Below are positions 1 through 7,612 of a DNA stretch of 19,100 nucleotides, one piece after another. Position 1 is the stretch's first letter, and every line of letters begins with the position of its first letter. The notes under the pieces are model-generated. The model was not told the DNA's origin. It was given only the letters and a program-made list of their open reading frames with translations, and made no database searches. The stretch is taken from contig DASYQE010000243.1 of NCBI GenBank assembly GCA_036005805.1, forward strand, positions 1-19,100, given 5' to 3'. Made by a program: the position numbers and the translations under genes. This stretch comes from DASRAU01 sp036005805 (lineage in GTDB: Bacteria; Acidobacteriota; Polarisedimenticolia; Gp22-AA2).

Positions 1-518
1 GTGCCGTCGGCCGCCTTGGTTCCCTCGGCCGGCTTCGCGGTGTCTTCGCCCGTCCCGGCACGGATGACGTCCTTCGCGGCGTCGCCGAACAGGCGCTCCA
101 GCTCCGGATAGACCTTGTCGCCGTCGGCGACGACGCGGCCCGTGGCGTCGTAGAGGACGAGGTGCGGCAGCGCCTCGATCGCGTGCTGCGTGACGACCGG
201 CGTCGTCCAGTCGACGATGTCCACCTTGCGGATCGCCAGACGGTCCGGCTGCGCCGCCGCGAGACGCTCGAGCGCCGGCCCGAGGACGCGGCAGGGGGGG
301 CACCACGGGGCGTAGAAATCGAACACGGTGGTCTTCCCCGAGGCGAGGTGCGCCGCGAGGTCCACCTTCTCGCCGTGGGCGATCACCTTCACGTCCGCAC
401 CAGGAGGAGGCGACTCGTCCGCTCCCGCGGCTCCCCCGCCCCGGCAGCCGGACGAGGGGCCGGCGACGACGAGCAGCGCCAGGACAAGAAGACCGAACGA
501 ACTGCCGGGTTTCCGCAT
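1..518 (-). CDS. Thioredoxin-like exported protein (partial, C-terminus outside window)
   Basis: A thiol-disulfide oxidoreductase of the thioredoxin fold, probably acting in the periplasm or anchored to a membrane. The visible 172 residues begin MRKPGSSFGLLVLALLVVAG, a signal peptide ending in SSGC (Cys25). That is a weak lipobox, so it may be a lipoprotein. The core follows: VFDFYAPWCPPC puts the redox pair at Cys73 and Cys76, and the cis-proline segment is ALPHLVLYD. The Trp-Cys-Pro-Pro-Cys active site is closer to TlpA/ResA-like and c-type thioredoxin proteins than to cytosolic TrxA (CGPC). The ATG at 518 is preceded by GGGAGAG at good spacing. The reading frame is still open at base 1, with a Lys/Ala/Glu/Gly-rich tail. 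The substrate is unknown. Confidence is high for the fold and moderate for lipidation. Confidence 0.88.
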   Translation of the reverse strand, partial: MRKPGSSFGLLVLALLVVAGPSSGCRGGGAAGADESPPPGADVKVIAHGEKVDLAAHLASGKTTVFDFYAPWCPPCRVLGPALERLAAAQPDRLAIRKVDIVDWTTPVVTQHAIEALPHLVLYDATGRVVADGDKVYPELERLFGDAAKDVIRAGTGEDTAKPAEGTKAADG

Positions 519-544
519 GTCTCTCCCGAACCGGACCAGCGACG

Positions 545-573
545 ATTATCCGCACCGGTCGCGTCTCTGGCAA
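545..573 (-). promoter_or_regulatory. Predicted sigma70-type promoter of the thioredoxin-like gene
   Basis: On the minus strand TTGCCA (568-573, 5 of 6 to the -35 consensus) is followed by exactly 17 bp and GATAAT (545-550, 5 of 6 to the -10 consensus). The expected start is near 538, giving a leader of about 20 nt containing the GGGAG ribosome site. Predicted by eye only. Confidence 0.6.
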
Positions 574-650
574 CCTGACGCGCGGCACCGGCAGCCGGGC
601 GCGCCCCCACTCCCTCGGATGCCCCGCTCCGGCCACAGGGTTCGGGAATC

Positions 651-683
651 TTGCACGCCCCGGGCGCTTCTGTGAGAATTCTC
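651..683 (+). promoter_or_regulatory. Predicted promoter and palindrome immediately before pyrF
   Basis: TTGCAC (651-656) lies 17 bp before GAGAAT (674-679), which is preceded by TGT as in an extended -10. The start would fall within a few bases of the pyrF ATG, so the mRNA may be nearly leaderless, consistent with the lack of a clear Shine-Dalgarno sequence. The -10 lies in the perfect 10-bp palindrome GAGAATTCTC (674-683), a possible operator. The -35 match is only 3 of 6. Confidence 0.35.
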
Positions 684-687
684 CGCC

Positions 688-1404
688 ATGCAGGCCGCCG
701 AACGTTTGATCGTGGCGCTCGATGTTCCCACCCGCGACGCGGCGCTGTCGCTGGTCGCGGCGCTGCGGCCCAAAGCGCGCCGCTTCAAGGTCGGGCTGGA
801 GCTCTTCTCCGCCTGCGGACCGGCCCTGGTGCGCGAGATCCTGCAGGGAGGCGGCCAGGTCTTCCTCGATCTGAAGCTGCACGACATCCCCAACACGGCG
901 GCCCGTGCCGCGGTCGAGGCCGCCCGGCTCGGAGTCGGCATGTTCACCATCCACCTGTCCGGCGGCCTGATGATGGCGCGCCGGGTCGTGGACGAGGTGG
1001 ACGCGCACTGCCAGATCCACGGCGATCCACGGCCGAAGATCCTCGGCGTGACCGTCCTCACGAGCCTCGAACAGGAGGATCTCGCGGCCCTCGGCATCCA
1101 GCGCAGCGTCGAGGACCAGGTCGCCCATCTCGCCGGGATGGCCCGCCAGGCGGGTCTCGACGGCATCGTCGCATCCCCGCGCGAGGTGCGCCGGCTGCGC
1201 GAGGTGGTCGGAGAGAACCTGCTCCTCGTCACTCCGGGGATCCGCCCGGCGGGTGCTTCGCAGAACGACCAGGCCCGCACGCTGACGCCGCGCGAGGCGA
1301 TCGAGGCCGGCTCGGATTTCATCGTCGTCGGCCGGCCGATCACGGCGGCGCGCGATCCCCTGGAGGCGGTCGAGAACGTTCTCGCCGAGATGACCGGACG
1401 ATGA
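688..1404 (+). CDS. pyrF: Orotidine 5'-phosphate decarboxylase
   Basis: Catalyses decarboxylation of OMP to UMP, the last step of de novo pyrimidine synthesis, in the cytosol. The 238 residues match the length of the compact bacterial (type 1) family. Hallmarks are visible: IVALDVP near residues 8-14, the catalytic DLKLHDIPNT at 61-70 (Asp61, Lys63, Asp66 as the charged network), the phosphate-binding VTPGIRP around 181-187, and FIVVGRPI at 211-218. Its stop overlaps the start of the next gene (ATGA), so it heads a translationally coupled three-gene run. No other pyr gene is adjacent. No strong ribosome site precedes the ATG. Identification is secure. Confidence 0.97.
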   Translation: MQAAERLIVALDVPTRDAALSLVAALRPKARRFKVGLELFSACGPALVREILQGGGQVFLDLKLHDIPNTAARAAVEAARLGVGMFTIHLSGGLMMARRVVDEVDAHCQIHGDPRPKILGVTVLTSLEQEDLAALGIQRSVEDQVAHLAGMARQAGLDGIVASPREVRRLREVVGENLLLVTPGIRPAGASQNDQARTLTPREAIEAGSDFIVVGRPITAARDPLEAVENVLAEMTGR

Positions 1405-2384
1405 ACGACGCGGCGGCCCGGCTGCCGCGCGCCCGGCCTGCCGCCTTCGTGTCCGCGGCGCGGTCGAACGCGAAGCTCTTCCTCGTGCTCGCCGCCTGCG
1501 TCCTCGGCGGCCCGCTCCTGCTGGCCGCGGGGAGCAAGCCCGTGCCGGCCCCCGAGCCGGCTCCGCTCACGAACGAGGACATCGTTCGCCTCACGGCCTA
1601 CGGCACCTCCGAGGCGGTGATTCTCGACACGATCAAGAACCGCAAGGTCGACTTCGAGCTCGATCCGGGGGTTGTCTCCGAGCTGCAGCGGGTGGGAGTC
1701 ACCGAGAAGGTGATCGAAGCGATGCGCCGCCGCCAGCTGGAGGCCCCCCTGCGGCCGAACACCGCCCCTCCGGCACCCGCGCCGCTCGCGGCGACACCGA
1801 CCCCGGCGCGCATCACGCTGACGTTCGACGAGACGCCGGTCAAGAAGGACCCGCCGCAGATCTATGCGCTGACCACCCTGCCGAAGGGGGCGCCGCGGCC
1901 GGACGACTCCGAGGTGGGCACGGTCTCCGACCTGGCGCTGGCCATCCTGTGCACGAGCGGCGATCATGTCCCGGACCACTGGGACCGCCGGACGCCGATC
2001 GAGGGGGCCCCGCGACATGAACTCCTTCTCTTCCGTGCCGGGTCGACACGGCGCAAGGAGCACGGTTTCGAGGTGATCGCGCTCGATCGCACGCCGGTCG
2101 AGGGAGTCCCGCTGCCTCCGGGATCGCACGCGCTGCTGATCCTGCTCGCCGGCAAGCAGAGCGGGTCGGGGAGCTGGCGCCCGCTCGCGGCCGACCCGAT
2201 CCGCGTCGAGGCGGAGCCAGGGAAGGAGATCGCGCTGGTTTTGGACGCCAGAACCGACATCGGCGGCAGCCGCATGACCGGCTTCGGCCTGAACCAGGTC
2301 TGGAAGGTCCGGCTGCAGGGCGCCCCTGCGGCGGCTCCGGCGGACAAGCCCGCCTCGCCGGCGACGCCCGAGAAACCCGCGTGA
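1401..2384 (+). CDS. Secreted or membrane-anchored hypothetical protein with a short helical repeat segment
   Basis: 327 residues of unrecognised function. A basic N-terminus followed by a hydrophobic stretch (about residues 26-43, LFLVLAACVLGGPLLLAAG) looks like a signal peptide or anchor, so the rest probably lies outside the cytoplasm. Residues 56-110 form a compact helical unit: LTNEDIVRLTAYGTSEAVILDTI, then FELDPGVVSELQRVGVTEKVIEAM. Similar 'LTNxDIVxLxxxGxSExxIxxxI' units recur in exported proteins of Acidobacteriota and relatives (recalled, not searched). A Pro/Ala linker (115-135) leads to a C-terminal region with several beta-like strands (about 135-305) and an Ala/Pro/Lys tail. The start is chosen because ATG 1401 overlaps the pyrF stop; the frame is open further upstream, but that part lies inside pyrF. 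Confidence 0.8.
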   Translation: MNDAAARLPRARPAAFVSAARSNAKLFLVLAACVLGGPLLLAAGSKPVPAPEPAPLTNEDIVRLTAYGTSEAVILDTIKNRKVDFELDPGVVSELQRVGVTEKVIEAMRRRQLEAPLRPNTAPPAPAPLAATPTPARITLTFDETPVKKDPPQIYALTTLPKGAPRPDDSEVGTVSDLALAILCTSGDHVPDHWDRRTPIEGAPRHELLLFRAGSTRRKEHGFEVIALDRTPVEGVPLPPGSHALLILLAGKQSGSGSWRPLAADPIRVEAEPGKEIALVLDARTDIGGSRMTGFGLNQVWKVRLQGAPAAAPADKPASPATPEKPA

Positions 2385-3550
2385 CCGCGCCCGGACCTTC
2401 CCCGCGCAGCCTCGTCCTGTGCGGCGGCGGCATCACCGGCGCGATGTACGAGTTCGGCGCGCTGCACGCCCTCGATCACGCCACCGCCGGCCAGTTCTCC
2501 TCCACCGCCTACGACGTCTACGTCGGCACGAGCGGCGGCGCGGTCGTGGCCGCGCTGATGGTCAACGGGGTCACGCCCGCCGAGGTCGGGCGCGCCATCC
2601 TGCACAACAGCGACGACCCGCTCAACTTCCGCCAGGAGGACATCGTCCGCATCGACTGGAAGGAGATCCGCCATTCCTTCCTCAAGGGGGTCCGCCAGCT
2701 CCCGAGCCTGTGGCGGCAGAGGCGCGCCCGCGGCGAATCCTTCTCGCTGGCGCGCATGGTCTACGCCCTCCAGGAGAACCTGCCACCGGGGATCTACGCG
2801 CTCGACCACTACCGCGCCTACCTGCACAGGCTGCTGACGCTTGCGGGCCGGGTCGATTCCTTCGCCGCGCTCCCGAAGGAGCTGTACATCCCGGCCATCC
2901 ACCTCGACACCGGCGACCGGATTCTCTTCGGGTCGAGCGACTGGCGCGATGTGCCGATCTCCGACGCCATCGCGGCCTCGTCGGCGCTGCCGCTCTATTT
3001 CCGGCCGGTGACGCTGCGCGGGCTGGATTTCATCGACGGCGGCATCGGCCAGGTCATCCACCTCGACCAGCCGCTCGAGCGCGGCTCGCGGTTCATCGTG
3101 CTGTTGAACCCGGTCCTGCCGATCCGCAACGAGGAGGGCGTGGTCTGCATCCCGACCTTCTCGGGCATGTGCGCCCGCCTGCGGGAGAAGGGCGTGACCT
3201 TCGTGGTGGACCAGGCGCAGCGCATCTCGTCGCGCGAGCGCTTCAAGCTGGCGCTGGAGCACGTCCGCGCCCGCACCCCGGAGGCGGTGGTCGTGGTGAT
3301 CGAGCCCGACCCGCGCGACTCGGTCCTGTTCATGGAGAACATCCTGAACTACGGGTCGCGCGTCGCCATGCTGCACTACGGCTACCGCTCGACGGCCTCG
3401 TTCCTGCGGGCGCGGCAGCGCGAGCTGACCGCCGCCTTCGCCTCGGCCGGCATCACGCTCAACCTGGACGGGCTGCAGGAAGAGGACCCGTGGGCGGTGA
3501 TCCCGCCGACCGCGCCGGAGCGGCCGGTCGCCATCCCCCACCTGGCCTGA
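2381..3550 (+). CDS. Patatin-like phospholipase
   Basis: A 389-residue serine hydrolase of the patatin family, expected to cleave acyl chains from phospholipids or other lipids. The catalytic pieces are in the usual order: oxyanion loop CGGGITG at 14-20, nucleophile elbow GTSGG at 49-53 (Ser51), the conserved SSALPLYFRPV block at about 200-210, and the Asp of DGG at 219-221. That completes the Ser-Asp dyad. There is no signal peptide or membrane segment, so it is probably cytosolic or peripheral. The GTG start overlaps the previous gene's stop (GTGA), indicating translational coupling; no good ribosome site precedes it. It ends 10 bp from the convergent smc stop. The substrate cannot be read from sequence. 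Confidence 0.93.
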   Translation: MTAPGPSPRSLVLCGGGITGAMYEFGALHALDHATAGQFSSTAYDVYVGTSGGAVVAALMVNGVTPAEVGRAILHNSDDPLNFRQEDIVRIDWKEIRHSFLKGVRQLPSLWRQRRARGESFSLARMVYALQENLPPGIYALDHYRAYLHRLLTLAGRVDSFAALPKELYIPAIHLDTGDRILFGSSDWRDVPISDAIAASSALPLYFRPVTLRGLDFIDGGIGQVIHLDQPLERGSRFIVLLNPVLPIRNEEGVVCIPTFSGMCARLREKGVTFVVDQAQRISSRERFKLALEHVRARTPEAVVVVIEPDPRDSVLFMENILNYGSRVAMLHYGYRSTASFLRARQRELTAAFASAGITLNLDGLQEEDPWAVIPPTAPERPVAIPHLA

Positions 3551-3560
3551 CCCGCGGGCG

Positions 3561-6500
3561 TTACTCGAAGCGGAGGGGCAGGACCTTCGAGACGCCCGGC
3601 TCCTCCATGGTCACCCCGTAGAGGAGGTTCGCCGCCTCCATGCTCTTGCGGTTGTGGGTGATCATGATGAACTGGGTGTCGTCGGTGAGCTCGCGCAGGA
3701 GCTTCGTGAAACGCTCGACGTTCGCCTCGTCGAGCGGCGCATCCACCTCGTCGAGGACGCAGAACGGCGACGGCCGGTAGCGGAAGAGGGAGAACAGCAG
3801 CGCCACCGCGGTCAGCGCCTTCTCTCCGCCCGACAGCAGCGCCAGCGACTGCAGGCGCTTGCCCGGCGGCTGCGCGGCGATCTCGACGCCGGCCTCGAGG
3901 ATGTCCTCCTCGCCTTCCTGCAGCCGCAGCTCGGCGCGGCCGCCGCCGAACAGCACCGTGAACGAGGTCTCGAAGCCCGCCTTGATCGCCTCGAACGCCG
4001 ACAGGAACCGCTGGCGCGATTCGCGGTTGATGCGGCGGATGGTGTCGCGCAGCGACTCGATCGCCGCCTCGAGATCCTGGCGCTCCTTCTCCATTCCGGA
4101 ATGACGCTCCTCCAGCTCGGTGCACTGCTCGATGGCCATGAGGTTGACCGGGCCGATGGCATCGATCGAGGCGCGGCCTTCGGCCACCTCGCGCTCGTCC
4201 TCGGCCAGCGTGCGGCCCTCTTCGAGGATCGGCGGGGCGGCGCGCAGTTCGTCGAGAGTGCGGCCGAGATCCTCGCGACAGGAGGCCTCGAGGTGCTCGA
4301 GGTCGGAGCCGAGGCGGGCGCGGCGGATCTCCTGCTCCTGGCGCTCGCCCCGGGTCGTCTCGAGGAGGGCGCGCGCTTCCTTCGCCGCCTGCTCGCGCGC
4401 GTGGTGCAGCGAGCGGTCGTAGGCGAGGCCCGCCAGGGCGGCCTCGTCCTGGGCCGCCGCCTCGACGCGGGTCGCCGTGATGCGTTCGCGCTGCTCCGCG
4501 AACTCTGCGGAGAGCCGGGCGATCTCCTGCAGCCGCGCGCGCGCCGCGAGTCGCTGGGCGTCGCGCTCGGCCAGCCGCGCGCGCAGCTCGCGCTCGGCTT
4601 CGGCCACCGACTCGCGCTCACGCGCCAGGGCCGCGAGTCGCTGGTGCCCGGCGGCGACCATCGCCCGTGCCTCGGACGCCTTGCCCTGCGCCGCGTCGAG
4701 GGCGCCGCGCAGGGAGGCGATGCCCTCCGACGCGACCCGGATCCCTTCCTCCTCGGCCACGCGCTGGGCTTCGTGCTCCTGCTGCTCGCCTTTGGCCTGG
4801 AAGGCCTCCTGCGCGCGCGTGGCCGCCTCGCGCTCGAGCCGGCCGGCTTCGTGTTCGAGAAGCGGCAGCGTCGCCAGGATGCGGCCGCGCTCCGCCTCCT
4901 TCTGCTGACGCGCCAGATCGGACTGGAAGTGACCGCGCTGCTCGTCCTCGAGCTGCGCCCCTGCGGCGGCGACGCGGGCGCGCCGCTCCCCGGCTTCGCG
5001 CCGCAGCGTCTCGCAGTCTCGCTCGGCGGCGCCGCGCTCGGCGTCGATCTCCTCGATCTGCCGCGCCAGCGCCGTGCGCTCGGCCCGGCGCGCCAGCACG
5101 CCGTGCTGCAGCTCGGGCCCGTCGCCGCCGTAGAGGGCGCCGTCGGCGTCGAGAAGGTCGCCGTCCCGAGTGACGAAGCTCCAGCCCGGCAGCGAGGGCG
5201 CCGCCGCCACCGCCGCCTCGAGATCGGCCGCGAGCAGGACGCGCGACAGCCGCGACTCGATCACACCACCCCGCTCGAGTCCGGCGACGCGCTCCGAGAG
5301 CACCCCGAGAATCCCCTCGAACGCCTCGGGCGGCCCGGGAGCGAGCAGGTCTCGCGCCGAACCCGCCGGGACGAAGGCGGCGCGGCCGGTGCCGCGCTGG
5401 CGCAGGAGCCGCGCCCCGCGCGCCGCCTCGTGCATGGCCGGGACGATCAACCCATCCTGAAGCCGACCGAGCGCGGCGGCGACGGCCCGCTCGAGACCGG
5501 CGGGAACGTCGAGCGATTCCCCGACGACGCCGCGCGCCTCGAACCCGTCGCCGCCCCGGAGCAGATCCACGACCCCTTCCGCCATCCCGGCGTGGCGCCG
5601 CTCGAGGTCGGCCAGCGCCTCGAGCCGGTCGGAGAGCGCCGCGAAACGACCGCGCCGCTCCTCCAGCCGCAGCTCCGCCTCGGCCAGCCCCTCCTCCGCG
5701 TGGCGCAGCCCGGCCGCCTCTTCGTGGTGGACCCGGCCGCTTTCTTCGACCCGCGCCTGACGGCCCAGGGTCTCTTCCGCGAGCAGACGCAAGCCGGCGT
5801 CGAGATCCAGCGCCGTTTTCTCGGCGTCGCCGCGCTCGCGCGCCAGGCGCTCGAGGGCCTGCAGCGCCGAGCGTCCCTGCTCTTCGAGCGCGGCGCGCCG
5901 GCGGCCGCTCTCGGCGAGGCGGTCGAGCCTCTCGAGCAGGCGCTGCCGCATCCCCTCGAGGTCGGCCTCGGCGCGGGCGATGCCCGCCGCCTGCGCGATG
6001 CGATCCTCTTCGAGCGCCTGCAGCGCGCCCTCGGCGGCGCGCACCCGCTCCGCCTCGAGGCCCAGCTCCACGGTCACCGCCTGACCGGCCGCGTCCCGCT
6101 CGGAAGCGCGCGCGTGCAGCGCGCCGATTTCCTCTTCGGCTTCGGAGGCGCGCCGCTCGAGGTCGGCCGCCTGCTCCGAACCGGCGCGCTGCCGCTCCTG
6201 GATGCGATCGAGCTCCATGTCGAGGGCGTGCAGGGCGTCACGCCGCTGCCGGGCTTCTTCTTCGGCGGCGTCGAGCTTGAGGCGCAGCGCTTCGAGATCC
6301 GACTCGGCGCGGGCCAGCTCTCCCGCGGACGCCGCCTCCCTCTCGCCCAGCTCCGAAAGGGCCCGCGCCGAAGCCTCGAGCCCCGCGTCGCAGTCCAGGA
6401 GCCGCCGCCAGGCGAGCGACGCCCGGCGCTCGCGCAGCGCTTCCATCAGCCGGCGGTAGCGGCGCGCCTTGGCGGCCTGCCGGCGCAGCGACTGGATCTG

Positions 6501-7442
6501 CTTGTCCACTTCCACGGCGATGTCGGCGAGGCGCAGAAGATTGGCCTGCGTGGCTTCGAGCTTCTGCTCGGTGTGGCGGCGCTTGATCTTGTAGCCGAGG
6601 ATGCCGGCCGCTTCCTCGATCAGGACGCGCCGCTCTTTCGGCTTGGCGAGCAGGATCTGATCGATCTTCCCCTGCTCGATGGTCGTGTAGAGACGCGTGC
6701 CGATCTCCGTGCGCGCCAGCAGGTCCTGCACGTCGCGCAGCCGGCAGCGCTGGCCGTTGAGCGCGTACTCGCTCTCTCCGGAACGGTAGAGGCGGCGCGT
6801 CACCACCACTTCGTCGGGAAGGTCCTCGAGGAAGAAGCGCGCCGGCTGCGTCGTCGTGCCCTCGGCTGCCGCCTCCGCGGGCGCTGCAACTGTTGCGGCG
6901 CCTTCAGCCCCGGCCCCGGCGGGTGCAAGCGCTTCGGCCACGACCGGCACCGCTTCGGAGGCGCCCGCTTCCGCCTCGACGACAGCGGCATCACCATGGC
7001 CGTTCCCTTGACCGTTCCCATGTCCGTGGTGGCCGTTGCCGTGACCGTTGCCGTGGCCCTGCTCCGCGATCGCCTTGGTGGCGTCGCCGAGCGGGTCCAT
7101 CATCACATCGGGAGAGACGGCGGTATCCCCGTCGAGCGTGCCACAGGCCGCATCGCCGAGCCGGGCGCGAACGTTGCGGAAGTGGAGCGAGACTTCCGCC
7201 ATCCCCAGGGGCTTCTTCCCCTGGCTGCCGTTGAAGATGACGTCCTCCATGCTCTCGCTGCGCAGGGAGGAGGCGCGCTGCTCGCCGAGGACCCAGGAGA
7301 TGGCGTCGCCGATGTTGCTCTTGCCGCAGCCGTTCGGTCCGACGACCGCGGTAATCCCCTCGGGAAATTCGAAGCGGGTCCGGCCGTAGAACGACTTGAA
7401 CCCGTGGATTTCCATCCGTTCGAGCTTGAGGAATCGCGCCAT
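3561..7442 (-). CDS. smc: Chromosome segregation ATPase SMC with an unusual head insertion
   Basis: Cytosolic ring ATPase that organises and segregates chromosomes, normally with ScpA/ScpB (not in this window). From ATG 7442 it has 1293 residues, longer than the usual ~1150-1200. Visible parts: LKLERMEIHGFKSF at the N-terminus, Walker A GPNGCGKS (35-42), VTRRLYRSGESEY (214-226), EEAAGILGYK, coiled coil from about 290, hinge at about 620-775 with the GG-containing end of the hinge, return coiled coil, signature LLSGGEKAL (1202-1210), Walker B CVLDEVDAPLD, and THNRKSME. Extra length comes largely from about 115 residues at 91-205. An in-frame TTG at 7481 would add 13 residues, but it sits at the predicted transcription start, so the ATG is preferred; GGGGAGG precedes it, unusually close. 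Confidence 0.96.
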   Translation of the reverse strand: MARFLKLERMEIHGFKSFYGRTRFEFPEGITAVVGPNGCGKSNIGDAISWVLGEQRASSLRSESMEDVIFNGSQGKKPLGMAEVSLHFRNVRARLGDAACGTLDGDTAVSPDVMMDPLGDATKAIAEQGHGNGHGNGHHGHGNGQGNGHGDAAVVEAEAGASEAVPVVAEALAPAGAGAEGAATVAAPAEAAAEGTTTQPARFFLEDLPDEVVVTRRLYRSGESEYALNGQRCRLRDVQDLLARTEIGTRLYTTIEQGKIDQILLAKPKERRVLIEEAAGILGYKIKRRHTEQKLEATQANLLRLADIAVEVDKQIQSLRRQAAKARRYRRLMEALRERRASLAWRRLLDCDAGLEASARALSELGEREAASAGELARAESDLEALRLKLDAAEEEARQRRDALHALDMELDRIQERQRAGSEQAADLERRASEAEEEIGALHARASERDAAGQAVTVELGLEAERVRAAEGALQALEEDRIAQAAGIARAEADLEGMRQRLLERLDRLAESGRRRAALEEQGRSALQALERLARERGDAEKTALDLDAGLRLLAEETLGRQARVEESGRVHHEEAAGLRHAEEGLAEAELRLEERRGRFAALSDRLEALADLERRHAGMAEGVVDLLRGGDGFEARGVVGESLDVPAGLERAVAAALGRLQDGLIVPAMHEAARGARLLRQRGTGRAAFVPAGSARDLLAPGPPEAFEGILGVLSERVAGLERGGVIESRLSRVLLAADLEAAVAAAPSLPGWSFVTRDGDLLDADGALYGGDGPELQHGVLARRAERTALARQIEEIDAERGAAERDCETLRREAGERRARVAAAGAQLEDEQRGHFQSDLARQQKEAERGRILATLPLLEHEAGRLEREAATRAQEAFQAKGEQQEHEAQRVAEEEGIRVASEGIASLRGALDAAQGKASEARAMVAAGHQRLAALARERESVAEAERELRARLAERDAQRLAARARLQEIARLSAEFAEQRERITATRVEAAAQDEAALAGLAYDRSLHHAREQAAKEARALLETTRGERQEQEIRRARLGSDLEHLEASCREDLGRTLDELRAAPPILEEGRTLAEDEREVAEGRASIDAIGPVNLMAIEQCTELEERHSGMEKERQDLEAAIESLRDTIRRINRESRQRFLSAFEAIKAGFETSFTVLFGGGRAELRLQEGEEDILEAGVEIAAQPPGKRLQSLALLSGGEKALTAVALLFSLFRYRPSPFCVLDEVDAPLDEANVERFTKLLRELTDDTQFIMITHNRKSMEAANLLYGVTMEEPGVSKVLPLRFE
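6828..7172 (-). other. Low-complexity insertion within the SMC N-terminal head domain
   Basis: Encodes residues about 91-205 of SMC, between EVSLHFRNV and LPDEVVVTRRLYRS. In Bacillus-type SMC these motifs are joined by roughly ten residues. The insertion has three parts: an acidic/neutral start, a His-Gly-Asn run of about 22 residues (129-150), and an Ala/Glu/Val/Pro-rich stretch ending TTQPARFFLED. The frame is open and the flanking motifs are intact, so it is part of the protein and not a disruption. Confidence 0.85.
7000..7056 (-). repeat. Short tandem repeat encoding the His-Gly-Asn run of SMC
   Basis: On the plus strand, units of 12, 12, 9, 12 and 12 bases follow one another: CCGTTCCCTTGA, CCGTTCCCATGT, CCGTGGTGG, CCGTTGCCGTGA, CCGTTGCCGTGG. 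All unit lengths are multiples of three, so gain or loss keeps the smc frame. This looks like slippage-driven repeat growth. Confidence 0.8.
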
Positions 7443-7489
7443 GGCCTCCCCGGGAGCAGCCGTTTTCGAGCGGCCGCGCAACGAGTCGG

Positions 7490-7498
7490 ACTATAGCA
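7490..7498 (-). promoter_or_regulatory. Predicted extended -10 promoter of smc
   Basis: On the minus strand TGC directly precedes TATAGT (7490-7495, 5 of 6 to the -10 consensus), the pattern of an extended -10 element. No recognisable -35 lies 17 bp upstream. The transcript would start near 7483, giving a leader of about 40 nt before ATG 7442. Confidence 0.45.
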
Positions 7499-7612
7499 CG
7501 CGGATCCCGTCCCTCCGGAGCCCTCGATCACGAAATCTTGTGGGAGAGACGCCGGGGTGGCCCATTCCTTGTGGGGCGGTGACTTGGCGCCCCATCCCCC
7601 GGGAAAGGGCCG

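Noticed and set aside
7000..7056. Repeat units inside smc as a CRISPR-like array
   Set aside because: There are no spacers; the units are contiguous, in frame and encode a low-complexity peptide.
7443..7481. TTG start adding 13 residues to SMC
   Set aside because: It lies at the predicted transcription start after the extended -10, and the family N-terminus begins shortly after ATG 7442.
3654..7496. A continuous plus-strand reading frame of about 1280 codons opposite smc
   Set aside because: It mirrors smc exactly. The high-GC codon use of smc leaves few stops on the opposite strand, and the translation is Arg/Leu/Ala/Gly monotony without recognisable domains.
7573..7593. GGGGCG/CGCCCC stem after the polyprenyl synthase as a terminator
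   Set aside because: There is no T run on the minus strand and the stem is only 6 bp with a 9-base loop, easily expected by chance at this GC content.
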